Part shown: in pieces, positions 1-6,048 of the stretch
How positions within the stretch are numbered: position 1 is the stretch's first letter
Layout: each line of letters starts with the position of its first letter
The notes under the pieces: model-generated
Seen by the model: only the letters and a program-made list of their open reading frames with translations
Told to the model about the DNA's origin: nothing
Databases searched by the model: none
Program-made: the position numbers and the translations under genes
Source of the DNA: Aestuariivirga sp.
GTDB lineage: Bacteria > Pseudomonadota > Alphaproteobacteria > Rhizobiales > Aestuariivirgaceae
Assembly: GCA_020252385.1 (NCBI GenBank)
Contig: JADCDC010000285.1
Span: 1 to 6,404 of the forward strand
Length of the DNA: 6,404 bases
Reading direction: 5' to 3'

Positions 1-2
1 AC

Positions 3-296
3 AAGGAGGTCGACACCAAGGCCTATGGCAAGCATCTCGCCGCCTTGAACCTCACCGTCAACAACGGCAAGGGCGCCATGTACCGCCCGGAGGACATCGA
101 GAACGCGCAAGCCGACATGCTGGCCCAGGCCACGGGCGAGAACACCGACGGCCTGATGCAGCGTTACCCGAAGGCGGTTGCCCGCAACTTCGACGGCGAC
201 GCCCGCATCACCGAAATGGACGCGCTCATCGCCTATCTCCAGATGCTCGGCACGCTGGTCGATACCTCGACCTTCAAGGCCGAGCTGTCGAGGTGA
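3..296 (+). CDS. ccoO: Cytochrome c oxidase cbb3-type subunit II (CcoO/FixO), C-terminal part only
   Basis: This is the last 97 codons of the monohaem cytochrome c subunit of cbb3 oxidase; the reading frame is open to the left edge, so the start, the membrane anchor and the CxxCH haem site lie outside the window. In the family, CcoO passes electrons from CcoP to the catalytic subunit CcoN on the periplasmic side of the inner membrane. The visible part ends with the sequence DALIAYLQMLGTLVD, which matches the typical CcoO C-terminus, where a final helix packs on the cytochrome domain. The stop (294-296) is followed one base later by the tandem ATG of ccoQ, as expected in a ccoNOQP operon. The identification rests on this C-terminal motif and on the ccoQ and ccoP genes that follow. 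It is strong despite the truncation. Confidence 0.95.
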   Translation, partial: KEVDTKAYGKHLAALNLTVNNGKGAMYRPEDIENAQADMLAQATGENTDGLMQRYPKAVARNFDGDARITEMDALIAYLQMLGTLVDTSTFKAELSR

Positions 297-297
297 C

Positions 298-462
298 ATG
301 ATGGGAACCTACGACACACTGCGTCAGATCGCGGACAGCTGGGGCCTCCTCGCCATGTTCGTGTTCTTCATCGGCATCGTCCTCTTCGTGTTCAGGCGCG
401 GCTCCAAGCAGCGCTACGAAGAGGCGGCGAAGATCCCCCTCAAGAACGGCTCCGAGGATTGA
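298..462 (+). CDS. ccoQ: cbb3-type cytochrome c oxidase subunit IV (CcoQ/FixQ)
   Basis: A 54-residue protein (53 if the second ATG is used) with the CcoQ layout. It has a short N-terminus (TYDTLRQIADSWGLLAM), one membrane segment at about residues 16-32 (rich in F, I, V and L), then a positively charged stretch FRRGSKQRY and a tail ending in AAKIPLKNGSED. In the family this small subunit stabilises the CcoP-CcoNO interaction and has no redox centre. It starts one base after the ccoO stop. Two ATGs stand side by side (298 and 301); the GAGGTGA sequence at 290-296 gives better spacing to 301, so 301 may be the true start. It ends four bases before ccoP, so co-translation is likely. The size and motif make the call firm. 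Confidence 0.93.
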   Translation: MMGTYDTLRQIADSWGLLAMFVFFIGIVLFVFRRGSKQRYEEAAKIPLKNGSED

Positions 463-466
463 GACA

Positions 467-1360
467 ATGGCAAAGAACATCGAAAAGGACGAAATCTCCG
501 GAACGCCTACAACCGGCCATGAATGGGACGGCATCAAGGAGCTCAACACGCCGCTTCCCAAGTGGTGGCTCTACACCTTCTACGGCACGGTGATCTGGGC
601 GATCGGCTATACCATCGCCTATCCTGCCTGGCCGCTCCTCTCCTCGGCCACCCCCGGCCTCCTCGGCTATTCCTCGCGCCAGCAGGTGGCCGAGCAGATC
701 GAGGCCGGCAAGGCCGCGCAGAAGGAGAACCTCGACAAGATCGCGTCGATGAGTGTCGACGACATCCTGAAGGATCCGAACCTGCTTGCCTTCGCCCAGG
801 CCGGCGGCGCGGCCGCCTTCAAGATCAACTGCGTGCAGTGCCACGGCTCGGGTGCCGCGGGCTCCGCCGGCTATCCCAACCTCAACGACGACGACTGGCT
901 GTGGGGCGGAACGCCCGACGCCATCTACGTGACGCTCAAGAACGGCATCCGCTACACAGCGAACGCCGAGACGCGCGACTCGCAGATGCCGGCCTTCGGT
1001 GCTGATGGCATCCTGACGCCCGAGCAGGTGACGGATGTGGCCACCTACGTCGTCTCGCTCTCGGGCGGGGAGGCGGATCAGGCCAAGGTCCAGGCCGGAC
1101 AGCAGATCTTCGCCGAGAACTGCGCCTCCTGCCACGGCGACAACGCCAAGGGCAACCGTGACTTCGGTTCACCCAACCTGACCGACCAGATCGCGCTCTA
1201 TGGCGCGAGCCTCGACCAGGTGAAGGCGCAGGTCACCAGGCCCCGCCACGGCGTCATGCCGGGCTGGTCGCACCGTCTCGACGATGCGACGATCAAGCAG
1301 CTCGCGGTCTATGTGCATTCGCTGGGCGGCGGCGAGGCGGCGGCACCCGCCACGCAATAG
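467..1360 (+). CDS. ccoP: cbb3-type cytochrome c oxidase subunit III, dihaem cytochrome c (CcoP/FixP)
   Basis: A 297-residue membrane-anchored dihaem cytochrome c that receives electrons from soluble or membrane cytochromes and hands them to CcoO. The N-terminus carries the family motif HEWDGIKELNTPLPKWW (18-34), followed by a single membrane helix (about 33-53). That makes it the one-helix form, in contrast to the two-helix CcoP of some other groups. The periplasmic part has two cytochrome c domains. The first has CVQCH at 122-126 with likely axial Met174 in SQMPAFG. The second has CASCH at 219-223 with likely axial Met264 in GVMPGW. The start at 467 has a GAGGA ribosome site at 454-458, inside the end of ccoQ, at good spacing. 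The length is normal for the family and nothing looks damaged. It is followed by a GC-rich hairpin, so it is probably the last gene of the structural operon. Confidence 0.97.
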   Translation: MAKNIEKDEISGTPTTGHEWDGIKELNTPLPKWWLYTFYGTVIWAIGYTIAYPAWPLLSSATPGLLGYSSRQQVAEQIEAGKAAQKENLDKIASMSVDDILKDPNLLAFAQAGGAAAFKINCVQCHGSGAAGSAGYPNLNDDDWLWGGTPDAIYVTLKNGIRYTANAETRDSQMPAFGADGILTPEQVTDVATYVVSLSGGEADQAKVQAGQQIFAENCASCHGDNAKGNRDFGSPNLTDQIALYGASLDQVKAQVTRPRHGVMPGWSHRLDDATIKQLAVYVHSLGGGEAAAPATQ

Positions 1361-1375
1361 TCTACGATTGGCCTT

Positions 1376-1405
1376 GCCGCGGGCGGTTGACAGCCCGCCT
1401 GCGGC
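1376..1405 (+). terminator. GC-rich hairpin after ccoP (terminator-like or mRNA-stabilising)
   Basis: GCCGCGGGCGG (1376-1386) can pair with CCGCCTGCGGC (1395-1405) to give an 11-bp stem with one G-U wobble and an 8-base loop, TTGACAGC. It starts 16 bases after the ccoP stop, where a 3' end of the ccoNOQP transcript would be expected. No run of T follows (the next bases are TTGGCGCC), so it is not a textbook intrinsic terminator. It could instead pause polymerase, protect the mRNA 3' end, or reduce read-through into ccoG. The pairing is seen in the sequence; the role is inferred. Confidence 0.5.
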
Positions 1406-1440
1406 TTGGCGCCACACGGCAGACGGACGGCGACGGGTAT

Positions 1441-1465
1441 ATATTAGATTATTCTAATCTAATAT
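1441..1465. promoter_or_regulatory. Perfect AT-rich inverted repeat upstream of ccoG (candidate operator/promoter)
   Basis: ATATTAGATTA (1441-1451) and TAATCTAATAT (1455-1465) are exact reverse complements separated by TTC, giving 11-bp arms. The element contains only four G/C bases in 25, in a window that is otherwise strongly GC-rich. It ends 8 bases before the ribosome site of ccoG. The bases TATATATT (1438-1445) overlapping its left edge resemble a -10 element, but no good -35 lies at the right distance. As RNA it would be a weak, nearly all A-U hairpin without a U tract, so a DNA site for a dimeric repressor or activator is more likely than a terminator. Inside it, TTAGATTATTCTAA is one base shorter than the TTAGAA-N3-TTCTAA pattern I remember for the iron regulator Irr. 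ArsR, MarR or Rrf2 family proteins are equally possible. Confidence 0.55.
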
Positions 1466-1473
1466 CCACGCCC

Positions 1474-1480
1474 GAGGGGA
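1474..1480 (+). promoter_or_regulatory. Ribosome binding site of ccoG
   Basis: GAGGGGA lies directly against the first of two adjacent ATG codons (1481 and 1484). Counting from GAGG (1474-1477), the gap is 3 bases to 1481 and 6 bases to 1484, which favours 1484 as the working start codon. Confidence 0.6.
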
Positions 1481-1483
1481 ATG

Positions 1484-3004
1484 ATGGTTCAGATTATCAA
1501 CACGCTCGATCCCGCCCACGAGGTCGACACGCATGATGCGGAGGCGGTCAACAAGGCCGAGAACCGCTCGCTCTATGCCTCGCGCGCCGCCATCCATCCG
1601 AAGTCGGTGCACGGCACCTTCCGCCGCCTCAAGTGGATCCTGCTCGTCGTCCTCCTTGGCATCTACTACATCGCACCCTGGCTGCGCTGGGACCGGCCCG
1701 GCGATGCGCCCGACCAGGCGATCCTGATCGATCTCGCCAACCGCCGCTTCTACTTCTTCTTCATCGAGATCTGGCCGCAGGAGTTCTATTACGTCGCGGG
1801 CCTGCTCATCATGGCGGGTGTCGGGCTGTTCCTCGTCACCTCGCTGTTCGGCCGCGCCTGGTGCGGCTATGCCTGCCCGCAGACGGTGTGGACCGATCTC
1901 TACATCTGGGTCGAGAGCAAGATCGAGGGCGACCGCAACGCCAGGATCAGGCTCGACGCAGCACCCTGGAGTGCGGGAAAGCTCCTGAAGCGCGGCTCCA
2001 CGATGCTGGTCTGGCTCCTGATCGCCATCGCCACCGGCGGCTTCTGGGTGTTCTACTTCGCCGACGCGCCAACCCTGCTCCGCGAACTCGTCACCGGCCA
2101 GGCGGCTTCGGTGGCCTATTTCACCATCGCCATCCTCACCGCCACCACCTTCACCTTCGCGGGCTTCATGCGCGAGCAGGTCTGCACCTACATGTGCCCC
2201 TGGCCGCGCATCCAGGGTGCGATGCTGGACGAGGAGTCCTTGATCGTCACCTACAACGCCTGGCGGGGCGAGCCGCGCATGGCGGGGCGCAAGAAGGCGG
2301 AGGCGCAGGGCCTTAAAGTGGGCGACTGCGTGGATTGCAACGCCTGCGTCGCTGTCTGCCCCATGGGCATCGACATCCGTGACGGCAACCAGCTCGAATG
2401 CATCAACTGCGCGCTGTGCATCGACGCCTGCGACGCGGTGATGGAGAAGATCGGAAAGCCCAAGGGCCTCATCAACTACACCACCTCCAGCCTCTATGCC
2501 GCCAATGTCGCCGGCAAGAACGAGCACTGGAACTGGCGTCACCTGTTGAGGCCGCGCACCGCGATCTATTTCACCATGTGGGCCGGCGTCGGCATCGCCA
2601 TGCTGGTCACCCTCCTCAACCGCACCCAGCTCGACGTCAACGTCGTGCCGGACCGCAACCCGCTCTACGTGACGCTCTCAGACGGCGCCATCCGCAACGG
2701 CTACACGGTCAAGATCCTCAACAAGCGCCAGGAGGAGCGGACGTTCCGCCTCACCGTCGAGAACCTGCCCGGCGCCAGCATGGAGATGGTGGGCGAGCAG
2801 GGCCAGAAGGGCACGAGCTTCGACATCCGCGTCGCACCGGACAAGCTGAAGGCGGTCAAGATCTACGTCACCACCAGCGATCCCGGCGTCATCGTCTCGG
2901 ACCGCGTGAACTTTGATTTCAGGGTCGAGGAACTGAACCCCAACGGCCAGGCGGAGACGGCGGCCTATGACGCCATCTTCCACGCGCCTGCAAAGAAGGA
3001 GTAA
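1484..3004 (+). CDS. ccoG: cbb3 oxidase assembly protein CcoG/FixG (RdxA/RdxB-like), membrane Fe-S protein
   Basis: A 506-residue protein (507 if the first ATG at 1481 is used; positions below count from that). In the family CcoG reduces Cu(II) to Cu(I) in the cytoplasm, so that copper can enter the CuB site of cbb3 oxidase. The N-terminal motif LYASRAAIHPKSVHGTFRRL (31-50) is typical. Membrane segments are likely near 52-66, 102-123, 174-194, 209-228 and 361-379. CGYACP (128-133) and CTYMCPWPR (235-243) are the family's extra cysteine pairs. Two 4Fe-4S cluster motifs follow: C283/C286/C289/C293 and C307/C310/C313/C317. The C-terminal part (about 390-500) is the periplasmic immunoglobulin-like FixG domain. 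All expected cysteines are present and the length is normal. It is the first gene of the ccoGHIS group and has its own upstream gap and dyad. It ends 3 bases before ccoH. Confidence 0.95.
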   Translation: MVQIINTLDPAHEVDTHDAEAVNKAENRSLYASRAAIHPKSVHGTFRRLKWILLVVLLGIYYIAPWLRWDRPGDAPDQAILIDLANRRFYFFFIEIWPQEFYYVAGLLIMAGVGLFLVTSLFGRAWCGYACPQTVWTDLYIWVESKIEGDRNARIRLDAAPWSAGKLLKRGSTMLVWLLIAIATGGFWVFYFADAPTLLRELVTGQAASVAYFTIAILTATTFTFAGFMREQVCTYMCPWPRIQGAMLDEESLIVTYNAWRGEPRMAGRKKAEAQGLKVGDCVDCNACVAVCPMGIDIRDGNQLECINCALCIDACDAVMEKIGKPKGLINYTTSSLYAANVAGKNEHWNWRHLLRPRTAIYFTMWAGVGIAMLVTLLNRTQLDVNVVPDRNPLYVTLSDGAIRNGYTVKILNKRQEERTFRLTVENLPGASMEMVGEQGQKGTSFDIRVAPDKLKAVKIYVTTSDPGVIVSDRVNFDFRVEELNPNGQAETAAYDAIFHAPAKKE

Positions 3005-3007
3005 GCA

Positions 3008-3508
3008 ATGTCCATGGCCGCATCCGCGAAACCCGCGAAGCCCCTCACCGGCTGGCACGTGCTGGCGATGTTCATCGCCTTCTTCGGCGTCATCTTCACC
3101 GTCAACTTCACGATGGCCTATCTCGCCAACTCCACCTGGTCCGGCCTCGTCGTCGCCAATGGCTATGTGGCAAGCCAGAGCTTTGACAAGGATCTCGCCA
3201 AGGCCCGCGCCCAGGAGGCGCTGGGCTGGAAGGTGGGCTTCGACTTCACGGAGCAGCGCGTCCGCCTCACCTTTGAGGACAAGGCCGGTCAGAAGATCGA
3301 CGCCCTCTCGATCACCGGTGACCTCGAGCGCACCGTGACCGACAAGCAAGATCAGAAACTCGTCTTCCAGACCATGGGTGCCGGCGTCTATTCCGCCCCG
3401 GCGAACCTCGCGCCCGGCGTCTGGGAGGTCGAGATCGATGCCAAGGGCAATGGCGTTGCCGACTACCACAAGATCTTCCGCTTCGTTGTGAAGGCCGCAG
3501 CACCATGA
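3008..3508 (+). CDS. ccoH: cbb3 oxidase assembly/maturation protein CcoH/FixH
   Basis: A 166-residue FixH-family protein. A short cytoplasmic N-terminus leads to GWHVLAMFIAFFGVIFTVNF (15-34), the start of one membrane helix (about 17-39). The family-typical stretch WSGLVVANGYVASQSF (44-59) follows, then a periplasmic beta-rich domain with E/K-rich strands to the end. In the family, CcoH associates with the cbb3 subunits during assembly; it has no visible redox or catalytic motif. AAGGAG at 2996-3001, inside the end of ccoG, is a near-perfect ribosome site with 6-base spacing, which supports the start at 3008. A second in-frame Met two codons later (3014) is less well spaced. The stop overlaps the ccoI start in ATGA (3505-3508), pointing to translational coupling. 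Its length and context are ordinary. Confidence 0.93.
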   Translation: MSMAASAKPAKPLTGWHVLAMFIAFFGVIFTVNFTMAYLANSTWSGLVVANGYVASQSFDKDLAKARAQEALGWKVGFDFTEQRVRLTFEDKAGQKIDALSITGDLERTVTDKQDQKLVFQTMGAGVYSAPANLAPGVWEVEIDAKGNGVADYHKIFRFVVKAAAP

Positions 3509-5793
3509 CCCTTCCCTGCTGCACCATCGACGGCGAATACTTCCAGCCGTTCAAGCTGGAAGGCGAGGATGCGGACCGCTGGATCTCCTCGGCGGGCCCC
3601 GGCCTCAAGCGCATCGAGTTCCTGGTGCCGCAGGCCAACCGGCCGGAGGCGATGGCCCAGATCGAAACGGACCTTCCGGCACTGGACGGTGTCGACTCCG
3701 CCCGCGTCAACCTCACCGGCCGCCGTGTCGCCGTCATCTACCGCGAAGGCGAGATCGAACCCCAGGCGCTGATCGACCGGCTGGGCGTCCTTGGCTACAT
3801 GGCCCGCCCCTTCGATCCGCGCGAGACCGGCCTCACCAAGGACGACCGCGAGGGCGGCCGGCTGCTCCGCGCCCTCGCCGTGGCGGGCTTCGCCGCCTCC
3901 AATGTCATGCTGCTGTCGGTTTCCGTCTGGTCGGGGGCTGAGGATGCGACGCGCGATCTCTTCCACTGGCTCTCCGCCATGATCGCCCTTCCGGCGGTGG
4001 CCTATGCCGGCCGGCCCTTCTTTTATTCGGCGGTGAACGCGCTGCGGCTCGGCCGCGTCAACATGGACGTGCCGATTTCGCTGGGCGTGCTGCTGGCCTC
4101 GCTGATGAGCCTGTTCCAGACCATCAATGGCGAGGAACACGCCTATTTCGACGCCTCCGTCACACTCCTGTTCTTCCTGCTGGCGGGCCGCTACCTCGAT
4201 CACCTGATGCGCGCGCGCGCCCGCTCGGCGATCGCTCAGCTGGTCTCGCTTTCTTCCGAGGGCGCCACCGTCATCGCGGCGGACGGCAGCCGCCGCTACG
4301 TCCCCGCGCGTGAGATCAAGGCCGGCATGACGGTCGCCGTCGCAGCGGGCGACAGGCTCCCCGCCGACGGCCTGGTGAGCGAGGGCATCAGCGACATGGA
4401 CCGGTCGCTCCTGACGGGCGAGTCCGCGCCCGAGGCGGTGCGGCCCGGCTCCGCCGTCCATGCGGGCGAGTTGAACCTCACCGCCCCCATCACCGTTGAG
4501 GTGATGGCGGCCGGCAATGACACATTCCTCTCGGAGCTCGTGCGCCTCATGTCGGCGGCCGAGCAGGGCCAGTCACGCTACATCCAGATCGCCGACCGGC
4601 TGGCGCGCTTCTATTCACCCGCCGTCCACACGCTGGCCGCCGCGACACTCACCGGCTGGCTCGTCCTCGGCATGGGCTGGCACGCCTCGATCATGGCCGC
4701 GGTCGCGGTGCTCATCATCACCTGCCCCTGTGCGCTGGGCCTCGCCGTTCCGGCGGTGCAGGTGGTGGCAAGCGGCCGGCTGTTCCGCTCCGGCGTCATG
4801 ATCAAGGATGGCGCCGCGCTGGAGAAGCTCTCAGGCGTCGACACCGTCATCTTCGACAAGACCGGCACCCTCACGAAGGGTGAGCCGCAGCTCGTCTCCC
4901 CCCTCATGGTCTCGACCGAGACGTTGACGCTGGCCGCAGGGCTTGCGCGCGCAAGCAAGCATCCGCTCTCCCAGGCGCTGGTGCGCGAGGCGGCGAAGCG
5001 CGGCCTGACACCGCTCACCGTCACCGACATCGCGGAGCACCCCGGCCTCGGCCTCTCCGGACTCTATCAGGGCGAGAAGCTCAGGCTTGGCAGCCGCGCC
5101 TGGTGCGGGCTCGAGGAATCGCCGGAGGACAAGGGCCTCCTCGAATTCGCCTTCCGCCGCGGCGCCAACACGCCTGCCGTCTTCCAGTTCGAGGATGCGC
5201 TCCGCCCCGAAGCTGCCGAAACCGTGGCGCGCCTGAAGCAGATGGGGCTTGCCGTCCACCTCCTCTCGGGCGACCGCGAGGCGGCGGTGAGCCGCGTCGC
5301 TGCGGCGGTTGCGATCGACACCGCCGTCTCCCGCGCGAGCCCGCAGGCCAAGCTCGCCTATGTCGACGCACTCTCCAAGGCCGGCAAGAAGGTGCTCATG
5401 GTAGGCGATGGCATCAACGATGCGCCGGCACTCGCCGCCGGCTACACCTCGATGGCGCCTTCCTCCGCCTCCGACATCGGCCGCACGGCGGCTGAAACCG
5501 TGTGGATGGGCGAGAGCGCTGCCGCGGTGGCGGAGGCGGTCAAGGTCGCCCGCCGCACCCAGCGCATCGCCAAGGAGAATTTCGCGCTTGCCGTGGGCTA
5601 CAACGTGCTGGCCGTGCCGCTCGCCATGGCGGGCCTCGTCTCGCCGCTCGTCGCCGCCATCGCCATGTCCACCTCATCGATCATCGTCATCGCCAACGCG
5701 CTCCGCGTCGGGCTGGGCGAGGCACCCCGGGCCACCGCACCCGGCGCCAAAAGCGGAGAGGCCGATACGGCCAGGTTGCGGAGGGCCGCATGA
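3505..5793 (+). CDS. ccoI: Cu(I)-exporting P1B-type ATPase for cbb3 oxidase (CcoI/FixI), HMA CxxC site lost
   Basis: A 762-residue P-type ATPase that, in this family, moves Cu(I) across the inner membrane for cbb3 oxidase assembly rather than for detoxification. Order of parts: N-terminal segment with C5-C6, HMA-fold region (about 35-103), membrane helices 1-4 (about 119-233), actuator domain with TGES (304-307), helices 5-6 with the metal-binding CPC (407-409), phosphorylation motif DKTGT (451-455), nucleotide-domain HP (486-487), hinge GDGINDAP (634-641), and helices 7-8 with YN (699-700) and MSTSS (721-725). The CPC, YN and MxxSS residues match the Cu(I) class. The oddity is in the HMA region: where relatives have a CxxC, this protein has VPQANRPEAM (41-50), with R46 and A49 at the cysteine positions. 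The catalytic core is complete, so the pump is probably active. It overlaps ccoH by 4 bases at its start and ccoS by 4 bases at its end. Confidence 0.95.
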   Translation: MTLPCCTIDGEYFQPFKLEGEDADRWISSAGPGLKRIEFLVPQANRPEAMAQIETDLPALDGVDSARVNLTGRRVAVIYREGEIEPQALIDRLGVLGYMARPFDPRETGLTKDDREGGRLLRALAVAGFAASNVMLLSVSVWSGAEDATRDLFHWLSAMIALPAVAYAGRPFFYSAVNALRLGRVNMDVPISLGVLLASLMSLFQTINGEEHAYFDASVTLLFFLLAGRYLDHLMRARARSAIAQLVSLSSEGATVIAADGSRRYVPAREIKAGMTVAVAAGDRLPADGLVSEGISDMDRSLLTGESAPEAVRPGSAVHAGELNLTAPITVEVMAAGNDTFLSELVRLMSAAEQGQSRYIQIADRLARFYSPAVHTLAAATLTGWLVLGMGWHASIMAAVAVLIITCPCALGLAVPAVQVVASGRLFRSGVMIKDGAALEKLSGVDTVIFDKTGTLTKGEPQLVSPLMVSTETLTLAAGLARASKHPLSQALVREAAKRGLTPLTVTDIAEHPGLGLSGLYQGEKLRLGSRAWCGLEESPEDKGLLEFAFRRGANTPAVFQFEDALRPEAAETVARLKQMGLAVHLLSGDREAAVSRVAAAVAIDTAVSRASPQAKLAYVDALSKAGKKVLMVGDGINDAPALAAGYTSMAPSSASDIGRTAAETVWMGESAAAVAEAVKVARRTQRIAKENFALAVGYNVLAVPLAMAGLVSPLVAAIAMSTSSIIVIANALRVGLGEAPRATAPGAKSGEADTARLRRAA

Positions 5794-5942
5794 CTGGACT
5801 TCTCTATCTGATCCCCGTCGCCCTGTTCTTGGGGGGCCTGGGCCTTGCCGCCTTCATCTGGTCGCTCAAGGCCGGCCAGTATGATGACCTCGAGGGGGCT
5901 TCCTGGCGCATCCTGCAGGACGACGACGAACCCAAACCGTGA
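5790..5942 (+). CDS. ccoS: cbb3-type cytochrome oxidase assembly protein CcoS/FixS
   Basis: A 50-residue protein with the CcoS form: one N-terminal membrane helix (about 3-25, LLYLIPVALFLGGLGLAAFI) and a short acidic cytoplasmic tail with the typical GQYDDLEGASWRIL (29-42) followed by DDDEPKP. In the family CcoS is needed for a cbb3 oxidase that contains its haem and copper cofactors. The start ATG overlaps the ccoI stop as ATGA (5790-5793), and GGAGGG at 5780-5785 serves as a ribosome site. A longer frame continues upstream, but it lies inside ccoI in another frame and is not part of this gene. It is the last gene of the ccoGHIS group. The stop sits within a 14-bp palindrome (5939-5952). Confidence 0.93.
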   Translation: MTGLLYLIPVALFLGGLGLAAFIWSLKAGQYDDLEGASWRILQDDDEPKP

Positions 5943-5952
5943 TCCTGATCAC
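5939..5952. promoter_or_regulatory. Palindrome GTGATC-CT-GATCAC, CRP-like half-sites
   Basis: GTGATC and GATCAC are exact reverse complements around a CT spacer. Read as GTGA-N6-TCAC, this matches the core of CRP-type sites (TGTGA-N6-TCACA) except for the outermost bases, which are C on both sides. It overlaps the ccoS stop codon and lies about 100 bases upstream of the next gene. The symmetry is certain; binding by a CRP/FNR superfamily protein is inferred. Confidence 0.35.
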
Positions 5953-5958
5953 CGTCAA
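5945..5958. promoter_or_regulatory. Candidate FNR/FixK-type box
   Basis: CTGAT-CACC-GTCAA matches the FNR/FixK pattern TTGAT-N4-(A/G)TCAA except for the first base. Its centre lies about 42 bases upstream of the start point predicted from a -10-like TATGCT at 5982-5987, which is the usual place for an FNR-type activator. It overlaps the CRP-like palindrome, so at most one may be real. A single mismatch site can also occur by chance. Confidence 0.35.
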
Positions 5959-5981
5959 TCCGCCGCAAAGCTGCTGAAACA

Positions 5982-5998
5982 TATGCTTTGACAAGCAT
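5982..5998 (+). promoter_or_regulatory. Possible promoter with embedded inverted repeat before the last gene
   Basis: Two readings overlap here. TATGCT (5982-5987) could be a -10 element served by the activator-like box upstream. TTGACA (5988-5993) is a perfect -35 consensus, but the best -10 after it (around 6012-6018, AAGATT) is poor. ATGCTT (5983-5988) and AAGCAT (5993-5998) are also exact inverted repeats around TGAC, which could be an operator. The spacing leaves a leader of roughly 30-55 bases to the start at 6049. Confidence 0.35.
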
Positions 5999-6034
5999 GC
6001 ACCGGCGGACGGAAGATTCGCCCGGCGGCAAACG

Positions 6035-6040
6035 GGAGGG
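6035..6040 (+). promoter_or_regulatory. Ribosome binding site of the last gene
   Basis: GGAGGG is followed after 8 bases by ATG at 6049. This supports 6049 over the in-frame ATG at 6064 as the start. Confidence 0.6.
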
Positions 6041-6048
6041 TCTGTCCG

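Noticed and set aside
178..297. Upstream extension of the ccoQ frame to an ATG at 178
   Set aside because: The extra 40 residues overlap ccoO, are rich in S, P, R and T, and have no match to CcoQ, which normally begins near the ATG at 298/301.
1387..1392. TTGACA as the -35 of a ccoG promoter
   Set aside because: No -10-like hexamer is found 16-18 bases downstream (that stretch is GC-rich), and the bases form the loop of the hairpin. The AT-rich TATATATT is about 45 bases away, too far.
1416..1436. Four ACGG units in 21 bases before the dyad
   Set aside because: Spacings are uneven (7, 4 and 6 bases) and the word is common in GC-rich DNA; too weak to call a repeat or operator.
1454..2542. 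Long open frame on the minus strand (362 codons) opposite ccoG
   Set aside because: It lies fully opposite a well-supported ccoG with all expected motifs. Its translation shows no recognisable domain and is rich in D, G, A and E, as expected when GC-rich genes are read backwards.
4209..4220. Run of alternating GC in ccoI
   Set aside because: It encodes an Arg-Ala run (RARAR) in the loop after helix 4 and is explained by codon use; no sign of a separate function.
3463..4461. Long open frame on the minus strand (332 codons) opposite ccoH/ccoI
   Set aside because: Same reason: it is a mirror of the strong GC bias at third codon positions in ccoI, with no ribosome site or domain that I can see.
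5502..5789. Upstream extension of the ccoS frame
   Set aside because: It lies inside ccoI in another frame and is arginine- and glycine-rich; the known CcoS size matches the ATG at 5790.
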